Shown here one piece after another: positions 11,419-21,849 of a stretch of DNA of 64,000 nt. The DNA is from Polyporus tsugae (taxonomy: Eukaryota; Basidiomycota; Agaricomycetes; Polyporales; Polyporaceae), in NCBI GenBank assembly GCA_024305745.1, contig JAHRBS010000012.1, forward strand, positions 997,001-1,061,000, read 5' to 3'. The notes beneath the pieces are model-generated. The model was not told the DNA's origin. It saw only the letters and a list, made by a program, of their open reading frames with translations, and made no database searches. Position numbers and translations under genes: made by a program. The stretch's first letter is position 1, and every line of letters starts with the position of its first letter.

Positions 11419-13454
11419 TCAGAATTGCCGCGGCGTAAATCCCTTCCCGCTATCCCACAACGCCTTCTCGATCACCTTCATTCCCGCAATAACCTTCTCT
11501 TCCTCGAAGCGCCCCCCGACGACTTGTACCCCGAGGGGCATACCATGCATCGCGTCCGCGTCATACAGGTCGTGCACCGCACGCGCGACGTCGTTCATGC
11601 CCTGGTACTTGGCCGCGCTCCTGAAGTCCGGCGCATAGCTGTCTCTCGTCTTGTCGACGTAGCCCACTGGAAGCACGCCTGCGGCACAGTCAAGCTAGAA
11701 TGCCGGTTGATAAGTTCAAGTCAGCAAAAACGCTATCCCCAAACCGCGCATCGCGCCCCGGCGATATAACGACCGGGCCCGGAGATCACGCACAGTGTTG
11801 TACAGGAACGCGTAGTTGGCCGAGACGAGCGTCGCCCGGTCGCTCGCCTTCGGATCCCGCGGCACCGCGGGGAGCGCGTGCGGCACCGTCAGCACGAAGT
11901 CCAAGCCTTCGCGCCTCCATGCCTGGTGCCATGCCGCCTTGTACGCCTCGCGCTCGACCACGAGCTTGCGCTCTTCCAGCACGGACCTGGGGTGGAAGAT
12001 CTCGAGGAGACTTGCCCATGCGTCGTTGCGTCCCCTGGGGCGTGAGAACCAGCGGAGGAGCATCGCTTGGAGTCTCTTGAGCCACAGCGGCAAGCTGAGA
12101 ATCAGACGGACAGTGCGGAGGGCGGGGGAGATGAATTCGCCGGTGCGAAGGGGGCCGGTGACCGATTTGGCTGTCCGACGGGAGCGGTAAGACTGATGAA
12201 TGGCGGGAGCCGCAGGGAAGGATGCATACCTCCTTCCGAGAACATGAGCTGGTACCCTATCTTGAGCCCTTCTAGCGGGCTGGGCGGGTAACTAGCCAAG
12301 TATTAGCATTATTAAGTCACAGAAGCGCAGGGAAGACCTACTTACAATGGGACAACCTCGTGGCCCTGCTTGCTGAGCGCGCTCGCGACTTCCAGGAGTG
12401 CCCGAGACGGGGCGGGGGTGGGGGTCACCACGCCTACGGAAATTGTGCGGAAATGTCAGAACGCCGTCCCCAATGCACACATACGCCGACGCCAAGCGCG
12501 CACCGTCGTCCATAATGAGGCCGAACTTGAGTCTCTCCCCTGTCGCGACGTAATCCACCGCCCGCCAGGGCACCGGCACGCACTATCGCAGCACACGTGC
12601 ATCAGCATCAGCACGAACCGCCGGCCAGACGCCAGACAATGGCGAAGAAACGCCTTACCGTGTGGTCATAGTCCCACGGCTTCATCTCGACGACCCGTCT
12701 CCAAAATTCCTCCAAGTCGTCGAGCGTCCGCGCGATCGGAGCGGTGATTGTGGGGACGGACTCCAGTCCAGGCAGGCAAGACACGCTGCCGTGGTTGGGG
12801 AAGCGTCCATGCGATCCCTTGACGGTGTACAGGCCGCAGTACGCGGCGGGGTAGCGCGTGCTGCCACCGAGATCGGTGCCGACTTCGACCATGCTGCCCT
12901 GACAGGCAAGAAGCGCGCCGCCGCCACCTGAGGACGCGCCAGGAGAGAAATCGAGGTTGTACGGGTTCGTGGTGAAGCCAAATAGGTCCGAGCTGACTTC
13001 GAAGGAGAGACATCCGGTGGGTAGAGTCGTCTTGGCGTAGATGAGACCTCCTGCATCCCGCAGGAGCCGGATTATGGGTGCAGATTCTTGCACGGGTTGG
13101 CCGGCGTTTGCAGAGTAGCCAATAGTGGTGTCGTGGCCCGCGATGTTAATGCAGTCCTTGACAGTAATGGGCACGCCGAGCAGTGGCCGGTCCGTTGAAA
13201 AGGGGACGGACACACTGCGCGCGGCTTCATCCAGGAAGACGTCAGCGAGGCAGTTGGTAGCCTCGTGGGCGAGGAGACACCGCTTGCCGTAAGCCTCGAG
13301 GACTTCTTTCGGGGAGACGGTGTTCTCTTCGCATGAGGAAACGAGTTGCGCGAGCGAAAGAGAGAGGATCTTCGCGTTAGCGTCAGTCGGGGGACCTCGA
13401 TAAACGCTTGGTGTGGCAGAAAGCTTATCGCGGAGCTCCCGCTGTTTTCCCGAG
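11419..13454 (-). CDS. Amidase signature family enzyme (first exon not located)
   Basis: Hydrolyses a carboxamide to acid and ammonia; close to fungal acetamidase / fatty-acid-amide-hydrolase-like enzymes. Exons on the minus strand: 13454-12659, 12582-12504, 12433-12346, 12291-12230, 12170-11794, 11694-11419, about 559 codons with closed phases. The Ser-Ser-Lys triad is present: Lys in GVPITVKDC, Ser in the SSGGGGALLA loop, and the nucleophile Ser in DLGGSTRYPAAYCGLY. The end GMPLGVQVVGGRFEEEKVI is typical. The first visible exon begins in phase 2 with GKQRELRDKLSATPSVYRG, so only some 10-30 residues are missing. I found no upstream exon with both an ATG and a phase-compatible donor; the start is either a small missed exon or is lost. 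An acceptor at 13470 is an alternative. Confidence 0.85.
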
Positions 13455-15040
13455 CTGCAATATGAGGAGACTGGAGGTTAGCGAGGCGTGTCCGAAAATA
13501 CAGTGCAAACAGAAAATTGAGGATCGAGGCGTACATTCATTGAGAGAGGGGTCGTACAACTTAAACCCGGTCGAGGAAGCAAAGGAGAGTTGATACTGTG
13601 CGAATGGGAAAACGCTCTGATAACGTTCTCTCGCAACCCTACACACTCAGAGGGGGGCGGGAACTCGACACACACTGAAGGTCATGAAGCGTCTGTGTTG
13701 ATCGAAGTGAAGTCATCGTTCGGAGAGCGGTGTCTCATAAGCAGATGTCCCTGCAGTGGCAGTGCGGGTACATATGTTCGCCAGGCTTCAAGAAGGAAGT
13801 CGGATTCCATAAGAGAAGTCCATCTGACCAGTTGCCATGCGACAAAAGGAAAATTGTGCAAGGTGCTTGCCTCGCAGTGGAACTCGGGGAAAGCCACAGG
13901 CGAGGTGGGCAGGCGCTTCTCCACGCGCCATACCACGCCTCGGAGCTTCCCAGAACATGTCATGATTCATCGACGCATCCGCGGCGCAGGCTCGAGGAAG
14001 ACGGAGAAGATGATGCAAGGAAGCTTGAGACAGCCGCCGTCCGCGGTCAGAGTAAGCTGAGCTCTCTGCAGTACTACTACCCTGCGAATTCGCCAATTGA
14101 CGTGTCTCGTCAGGTCCCCGAAGGACTCTCCAATTATCAATAGACGACCATCAGCGGGGACGCTGTGCTTGCTACGCGAACCAGCAGCTGTGAGAGTATG
14201 GGTAGAGAAGCACATCGTGTCTGCCACAGGTTTGGCAGTGGTAGCCCCTAAATCGGGAGGATGAAGAGCAATTGGACTCACCAGTCTCTGCGATGAGCGA
14301 AGTAGGAAGTCATTGGGAAGCGATGGGACGCTGTTGGAGAATTGGGGGGATGTGGTCAGGATAGGTCGAGGAGGACGGGTGTCATGAGAGCTGGGGAGCG
14401 GAGGCTATATAGCGATATTAACCTGAACACGGGGATTGACGAAAACCAACACGTCTTCTCGGGCCTCCACCGTCTTCCCAGCTGTCCTCCGCTCAGCCAA
14501 GCCCTATTGGGCATTGTCTCAGGGCGCGGTCGCCCTCTTGCCTGGGCGTCGGCGGCCACAAGCAAGACAGCTGCCGCGTCCAAATTGCCCTCCCAGACAC
14601 TCCTGAGATTGGCAGGCATTTTCCCCGATAGGGGGGCTTGAATTTGCGCCAGATATGGTTGATAACCGGTTAGCTTATCGGACCCGAGCAGGAAGCGCCC
14701 GTCGACTTCGCACCCGCCACCGGATGTCGATGATCATTGACATGACCTCCCAGACTCAGACTCGCTTTTCAAGTTGGCGTTTGCATCTCCACAACGACGC
14801 CTCCATCCCACTCACCACGCCATACACCGGCACAAAGTAGCCACAACCAGCCTTCGACATATCGCAAGTCATGCATACAACACCATGCGAAGCTCGCACA
14901 CGCGTTATCTTGACCTATCTGGCCGGAGCGGACCACCCGTGAGCACTTTGGACACCTCGCAACTTGCTCCAGCTCGTCCTTCTACCGCGCCGAATCCACG
15001 TTCTCCTTGAAAGAAAGCGTCTCCCGATAGCTTCTTCAAC
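13455..15040. other. Intergenic region (amidase 5' side and HyuA-like gene promoter)
   Basis: About 1.6 kb between divergent genes. It should contain the missing amidase first exon and both promoters. Minus-strand open frames at 13682-13963 and 14356-14619 resemble no family and do not splice in phase to the amidase. Confidence 0.5.
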
Positions 15041-18000
15041 ATGCTACGCATAGGAGTGGATGTTGGAGGTAAGGTCCCCGTCACTCTATTCTCCATCCAT
15101 CGGAAACATGGTCACGATTGTATTACCACTGACCTTATCACTTCCAGGGACCAATACCGATGGTGTCTTGATCGACGTAACGCGCCTCAACGACCCTGGC
15201 CATGGTGTGCTCGCCCATTACAAGTCGCCTACCACATCCGAGGTCTCGAAGGGCATCGAGAACGCTATTCGAGAGGTGCTCAAATCGGCCGCAGTAGCGT
15301 CATCCCACGTCACCTCTGTCAGTATTGGAACGACCGCGTTCATAAATGCCGTCTTGGAGGCAGACGCACGCCGCTTGGCGAAGGTTGCTGTCATTCGCCT
15401 TTGTGGTCCCTACACCAGACAGTGCCCTCCATTCATCGACTTCCCCAAGCGTTTGCGCACCCTTACACAAGGATACGTTGGTTACGTGGATGGTGGCTTC
15501 GAAAGTAGGTTCCTCGAAAGCTTCTTATTTTTACGACTCGTTCACGTCGCTACAGTTGACGGCAGGGAAATTTTCCCTCTCAATGAACAGCAGGTTATCG
15601 AACAGTGTGCTACCATCAAGCAGAAGGGTTTGAAGAATGTAAGTTCAGAACTCACTCACGAACTATTCAACTGTTTGAGCCGGTTCGGTGGAATGGTTTG
15701 CCGCCTCTCGATGGTACTCCATTCTTCTATTCGGGAGTGCAGTGGGAACACCATCGACCCAATCTCCAATTGCACCCACTCTTTGTGCTTCTTTTGGTAT
15801 CCAAGGTGGCTTGCTGACGCGACTCCCTAGATTGTAGTTTCCGGAGTATATTCGCCTCTGGACAATGAAGGGAAGCACGAAGCCGCGGCCAAGGCCATTA
15901 TCGAGCGTGAGTTCGGGTCGTCGGTGAATGTCGTCTGTTCGAGAGATGGTACGCCTTATGTGGATTGTTCGGTCGTCAAATCTCATTTGTCCTCGCAGTT
16001 GGTCACGTCGGCCTTCTTGAACGGGAGAACGCGTCCATCCTCAATGCCTCCATCCTCAACTTCGCTCATCGGACTATATGCGGGTTCGAGAAGGCGATGC
16101 GCGCTCTCAACCTCACCTGCCCCCTCTTCCTTACCCAGAACGACGGCACGCTCACCACGGCCGCTTCTGCCGCGCGGTTGCCCATCCGCACCTTCGCGTC
16201 CGGCCCAACCAACTCCATGCGTGGTGCTGCAATCCTCTCTGGGTTAGACGACCAGAAGACGTCGGAGCACCGCAAGTCGGTGATCGTGGTCGACGTCGGC
16301 GGGACCACGACGGACGTAGGCGTCCTCCTTCCGTCGGGATTCCCGCGGCAGGCCGCGTCGTTCATCGAGGTCGGAGGCGTCCGGACCAACTTCACGATGG
16401 CGGACGTGCAGTCCATTGGTTTGGGTGGAGGGTCGATCGTCCGGCCCTTGCGAACCGACAAAGGTTCTTCTTCGGTATCTGTCGGCCCGGACTCCGTGGG
16501 ACATAATCTTACCAGAGACGCGAAGGTCTTCGGAGGGGGGGTCCTGACCGCTACGGACTTGGTCGTCGCGAGTGGACGGGCAGAGCTGGGTGAGAGGCAG
16601 AAGGTGTCGGACATAGATGCGGAGATTGTCACCTTGGGGACGCAGAGGATAACAAAGTTACTGGAAGGAATCATCGACAAGTGAGTTTGATGTATCGCAG
16701 TGGACGAGCCTGCTTGCTAACAGTGTGTAGGATGAAGACCTCGCCCCAAGATATTACCGTCCTCTTGGTCGGAGGAGGCAGTATCATAGTCCCCGATGCA
16801 CTCGCGGGTGTCAAGGACATCATCCGCCCGCCGTTCTTCAGCGTGGCCAACGCAGTCGGCGCGGCGATGGCGAAAGGTACGCAGACCATCCTCTTCCTCC
16901 GATTCGTGAGCTTAACCTGTGACGTTCCTGCCGTAATAGTCGCTGGCGAAGTGGACACGATTGAATTGCTTGCCGGGCGAGACATTCACACTGTTGTGGA
17001 CGCGATCAAACGCGAAGCGATTCAGAGGGCTGCTTCCTCAGGGGCGGATCCAGGTGTGTGGCGCATGCCCGCATCTCGTGCCTGCTACGACTTCTCTCTG
17101 CAGCATGCTGACTACATGTTCCGCACCTAAGCCACGGTGAAGATTGTGGAGGTGGCGAACATCCCCGTTCAGGTATGCTGTCCGCTTCATGGCAAATGAA
17201 TATGCGATACAGATAGCGGTATGGAAATTGCAGTATGTCACCAACCAAGCTACCCGCATCATCGTTAAAGCCGCAGGAGATCTGTCCCCACAAGCTGTCG
17301 CTGCACTTGAAGGGAACTCATTGATCTCGTCCAAGGACAACCACATGGATGTGGAAGAGGGCGAGAAGTCCCTCCCCATTGAGGACGACCATTCCCTCGA
17401 AACGGCGATCGATATCGAGACATACAAGCCCACAATACTCCCCAACATGACTTGGAAGGTATCGGAACTTGACCTCGGTAAACCCATCAGTTCGTGCAGA
17501 TTTCCACGGATGAGTTGCAGCTCAATGCATCGCAGAGTGGATTGCTGAAGGGTGTGGCATCCTCGGGACTGGAGGCGGGGGCTCGCCTTATCCACCATTT
17601 CTCATGGCACGAGAAGCCCTTCGCAGCGGGAAGGACATCTTGGTAGGCTTCTAAAATTTTTCCATATGGCGTGGGGTTAACATTCCCATAGGTATTGGAT
17701 CCTGACAACGTGCCAGAAGAGGATTGTTTTATCCGCTGCAGCTTCATGGTAAGTCTGCGCGTCATGTCCGCAGCTCTGCTTCGAGCTTATATCTCGAAAG
17801 GGTTCCCCCAGCGTTTCCGTACGGCTTCCACATGAAAACAGAGTGCTCTACCCGCATGTCCGCTAAGCTAGATTTTAGGTTGAACGTCTGCAGGGCGGAG
17901 ATGAGATACCTGCGGCTGCGCGGGCGCTCATGAAGTACCTCGAGATCAAGGACTTCAAGGGGACCATTTCGGAGGAAATAGGCGGCGGAAACGGCATCCA

Positions 18001-19248
18001 GCCCATGATCGTCGCCGCAGAGATGGGCAAGGCCGTTCTGGACTGTGACCTCATGGGTCGCGCGTACCCAAACGTGCGTGATCGTCCGTGTTGTGTCTGT
18101 CGAAAGCCTAACCGTGCTTCTCCCAGATGTATCAAACGTAGGTCCCCACTGCTTGCCGTGCTTGGCAGCCTGCAAGCTGAACATGACGCGTGTAGGCTGC
18201 CCGGGGCGTACAGCGTCCCAAATAGCTTATGGCCATGTGCGATCTCCGACGGAATAGGCAGCACGCTGGCGAGTCACCGATGTTGTGCACAAATCGGGAT
18301 CGTGGACCCTGATCGCTGCTGCTCTTCCTCTCTTTTCCCCAGGTTCTCCCGTCCGCGCGGAACGGGAAAGCTTTGGAGGACATCCTACGCGCGGCAACGA
18401 CCGAGATGGGGTCCAAGAGCGGCGTGAGCATGGCGCCGCTATCGCGCAGGTTGTGCACGCAGTATGGCGTGCCCCACTCCGTCTCTCAGGCGTGGCGAAT
18501 CGGGCGTGCGGTTGCGCTCTGCCGGAAGCGCAACGTTCTCAAGGAGGTTCCTAGGGCGATCCTGGAACTGCAGAATGGCGCGTGCCTGTTCGTGGGGAAG
18601 ATCATTGACGTGCAGCGGGTGAGTTGTGTCCCATGCTCCGGAATCAATGAATTGCAAGTGTGGGTACTGATGCCCCATTGCACACCGCAGGAGGTGCGCA
18701 AGGGTTTCACGTGGGGCCAGGTGACCATCGTGCCGCTGCTGGAGGAAGAGGAGGAAGACGCCACGTCGACGCCTGGCTTCACGCTGCCTGTGCAGCCCGA
18801 CGATCGCCTCGTCATTCCATTCCAGAACGAGAATCTCTACGCATACATCGAGTCTGCGAGCGGCGAGAAGAAGGTGCGATATTGTGTACGAACGTGTTGC
18901 GTGGCCCGGCCCGTCTTTCCTGACCTCCGAATGAACCCATAGATCCATGTCACCGTCCCTGATCTGATCACCGTGCTAGACTCCCAGAACGGCGCTGCGC
19001 TCGGTACGCCTGACTACAGGTATGGCTTGCGCGTTACTGTGATCGCATTAGCGGGCCATCCGAGTTGGACTGCTACACCAGAGGGGCTGCAGTGTGGTGG
19101 TCCTGAAGCATTCGGGTGAGTTCTTCCGCTGCAGGTTAGGATGCGCTATGATTCATCACGGTGACATAGGCTGCGTGACGTTCCTTTTACGCCCATTGGG
19201 TCTTACATGGAACCGCGAAGCGTGGTAAAGGAGTATGCCACTACATAG
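15041..19248 (+). CDS. Hydantoinase/oxoprolinase (HyuA) - DUF917 fusion protein
   Basis: ATP-dependent amide-ring hydrolase type protein (hydantoin or 5-oxoproline-like substrate) with a C-terminal DUF917 domain. Nineteen exons: 15041-15068, 15148-15504, 15556-15638, 15831-15948, 15999-16680, 16731-16876, 16940-17053, 17132-17172, 17234-17477, 17521-17642, 17692-17748, 17801-17818, 17879-18073, 18127-18137, 18196-18268, 18343-18618, 18691-18873, 18943-19115, 19170-19248; 999 residues. The HyuA half has the two nucleotide-binding motifs GVDVGGTNTDGVLID (residue 5) and VVDVGGTTTDVGVL (about 290) and VGGGSIIVPDAL (about 435). The DUF917 half has GCGILGTGGGGSPYPPF (about 617) and EEIGGGNGIQPM (about 700). 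Two micro-exons (18 and 11 bases) are needed for the frame. The intron 18269-18342 appears to start with GC. The 43-base intron 17478-17520 is the least certain. No HyuB partner is nearby. Confidence 0.88.
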
Positions 19249-19759
19249 AATCAGGTTCGAGTTTCAAATTTCAAGTTGGAGAATATATAGAATACACTGC
19301 TACGACGGGTGTTGTACATATACGTGTGTTGCTCGTTTACTTAGACAGCAGCGCGAGGGAATTGGATATACACGGAACACATTACTATCCGAGCCCGTAA
19401 GTCTACCAGAAGTTATATCGCGGTATAAAGTCATTGATTGGAGGGAGTGTGAGGTAGCAAGGGATACGATGAGATGACGGCGTCGGCGATGGTACCGAGA
19501 ATGATAGTGATTGATGAAGCAGTAGCGAACGAATGGATGGGGTGATTATAATACGTGGATAAACATGAGAGAAGGAATGCATAATGGTGATACATGTGGT
19601 GTTGGATGTGAGGGGTCAGACGCAAATTCGATTATGCTCGCTTCGTGTATGCGCGAGGGTAAGGTAGAGACGATGTGTAGACCAGATGGCTGTAAATACT
19701 CCGAAAATCCCTGGAGAGCAGTTGGAAGTCGGAAGCCGGAGAAGAAAAGGAGAAACGGA
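19249..19759. other. Convergent intergenic region
   Basis: About 510 AT-richer bases between two convergent genes; both 3' UTRs lie here. No repeat or coding signal seen. Confidence 0.5.
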
Positions 19760-21295
19760 CTACCTCCCGCTGGCTAAGGAGTCCCAAGCGCCGGGGAGGC
19801 CCCGTCGACGCTTCGCAGCGTCGATCCGTTCGAAAGTGGGGTAACCGTCGGATTCGTCTATGGCTACTCGACGGTTACGTCCACGAGTCACCACGCCCTC
19901 CTCCTCCCACTCCGAGTGGACGGCGTGGTTCTGGGCATGGGCGGTGTGCAAGTGCTTCCGCAGACTCTGGATGGAGTATTGGCGCTTAGGCGGGACGAGC
20001 AGGCGCGCGAGGTCAAGCTCGCCGTCGTCTTCGTCGTCAGATTCGTACGGCGCGTCGTCGAGTTGCACCAGCGGTACACGCTTGCCGTCCTGCCATTGCA
20101 TGTCCGCCCAAGCGTCGTCCTCGATGTGCGTGGAAGCCAATGACGGAACACGGTCCCCGAACGTAGGCCGAGATCCGCGGCGGCCCCGACCGTGGCGGTC
20201 TTTCCGTGTCCCACGCAAAGAGCCACCGCCATTGCCGGGGAAGCGATCCCCGGCGCGCGAGGCGGAACGCGAGCCAGGGGCGGATTGGCACATGACATGC
20301 GCGGTGTTCACAGTGCCAGGCGCGACCTGGGGACGTTGGAGGTAGAGGGTCGCACCAGGGGGAAGACCAGATGCACTGCGAAGCGGAGTTCGCGAGGGCT
20401 TGTGATTCTGATGTGGTACACGGAACTTGTTCTCCTTGAAAGGGGGGCGATCCGACTGACGGCTGGAGGGCCGCGAGATTGGGCCACCTGCGTACGCATG
20501 TCCATCGCCAGTTCTGAGAACGGCTTTCGCCACGGACTCCAGCCAAGATGAAGGGAGGGGGGGCTCAACGACAAGCGAGGATACGCGGTCCTTGGACGGG
20601 CCGTGTACTGATGGCGGGGGAAACTTGGCCATGTTGGGGGTAGAAGCCATGTGACGGAGGTACCCGCGGGCAGCTGAAACTTGGGCGTACGTCCGGAGAC
20701 TCGCCGAGGAAGTTTCTGCGCGGATAGCGGGAATACGGTCGTGTATTTGGCGACGCGTGGGTTGATAGCTGACAGTGCGACCTTCCAATGAGGCCCCGCT
20801 GCGCATGGACGATAGGGTGGTAGATGATGCCGAGTTCGGGGACGAAAGCGGATGGATGGCCTGACCTTGGGCGAGCCGACGCTTGTTAGCCAACGGGGAA
20901 CTCGGGGTGGACCGATAAGTCGTAGGAGGAGGCGTTCTGGGCATACGCGACCTACTGGGGCCGGGGGTGTCCTCGTCTTCGCTCGCAGGTTCACTTCCGC
21001 CTGTACCAGGAAGCCATCCTGCGAGGAGTTCGCGCAACCTCCATGTCGATTGCCTCCGCCGCTCCTCGTTCACGGCCTCGATGCGCTCTGCCTCCGGAGT
21101 GAACACCCTTGTCTCCTTGTATCCATTCTCCCGGAGAAGATCCTCCATACATTCCAGGGTCCTCGATGTTCCGCGCCTGTGCAAAGGGACGCGTCCGGGT
21201 TCGCCTTTGGATAGAGCCGCGGGGTAACGCGACACAGGGCGTCCTCTGACGGGCGTCGAAGGGGCTTCTGAGTCGGTCTGCATGTCTTCTGACAT
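19760..21295 (-). CDS. Conserved-looking fungal protein of unknown function, 511 residues
   Basis: One uninterrupted frame of 511 codons, ATG at 21295. No domain recognised. The N-terminus has a helical charged stretch (LECMEDLLRENGYKETRVF, followed by an EAER/EERRR run) and RLRELLAGWLPGT near residue 90. The middle is low complexity, rich in Ser, Pro, Arg, Thr, with a Gly/Arg patch around GRGRRGSRP. Towards the end are an acidic cluster (YESDDEDDGELDLARLL) and a His-rich stretch KHLHTAHAQNHAVH. No signal peptide or membrane span. The large disordered part with basic and acidic blocks fits a nuclear or scaffold protein, but that is only inference. It is divergent from MLH1, with 554 bases between the start codons. 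Confidence 0.75.
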   Translation of the reverse strand: MSEDMQTDSEAPSTPVRGRPVSRYPAALSKGEPGRVPLHRRGTSRTLECMEDLLRENGYKETRVFTPEAERIEAVNEERRRQSTWRLRELLAGWLPGTGGSEPASEDEDTPGPSRSRMPRTPPPTTYRSTPSSPLANKRRLAQGQAIHPLSSPNSASSTTLSSMRSGASLEGRTVSYQPTRRQIHDRIPAIRAETSSASLRTYAQVSAARGYLRHMASTPNMAKFPPPSVHGPSKDRVSSLVVEPPLPSSWLESVAKAVLRTGDGHAYAGGPISRPSSRQSDRPPFKENKFRVPHQNHKPSRTPLRSASGLPPGATLYLQRPQVAPGTVNTAHVMCQSAPGSRSASRAGDRFPGNGGGSLRGTRKDRHGRGRRGSRPTFGDRVPSLASTHIEDDAWADMQWQDGKRVPLVQLDDAPYESDDEDDGELDLARLLVPPKRQYSIQSLRKHLHTAHAQNHAVHSEWEEEGVVTRGRNRRVAIDESDGYPTFERIDAAKRRRGLPGAWDSLASGR

Positions 21296-21849
21296 GTGCG
21301 AATGGGGGGTGCGGGGGTAAGGGGAATTCGGCAGACGTTGCGCGGTATATGAGACGCTGGATTGATTGAATGTGTGTCGGTGCGGGTAAGAACTGCGTGG
21401 AAGTTGGCTGGCGGCTCAATGCCTTGGAGGAGGAGATGGAGGTGGATGGCAAGCGGGAAGGCGGTCGTGCGATGGGTGTTGTCGAGGGAAAGATGAGGTG
21501 AGCTTGGTCTCTGGCCAACGGAAATCACCGCAGAGGTCATCGACTCCAGTTTCGGATTACGTAATGGGAACGCTTCACGTGTCGACAATGGCAGACGCGC
21601 CTCTCGACCGAACACTTTGTCCGCGATCGCTGGCGGTCACTGCAATCGCTCTTGTCCAGACCGCCCGCATACACCCGTTTATTGTCTCCGCACGATACAC
21701 TCGGACACTCAGCGAAGCGTTCGCGGGAGGCCCCACTAGCTTCATTATCGCTTCGCGCTTCGAGATCGCCGACGTCTTCTACGACATTCAACGTTGCAAC
21801 CCCGATCCGAGAGCAATCGGGATTCCACTTTTGTTGGTCCCAAACCTTC

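Noticed and set aside
14356..14619. 87-codon minus-strand frame upstream of the amidase
   Set aside because: Considered as amidase first exon; its text does not resemble any amidase N-terminus and no donor joins it in the needed phase.
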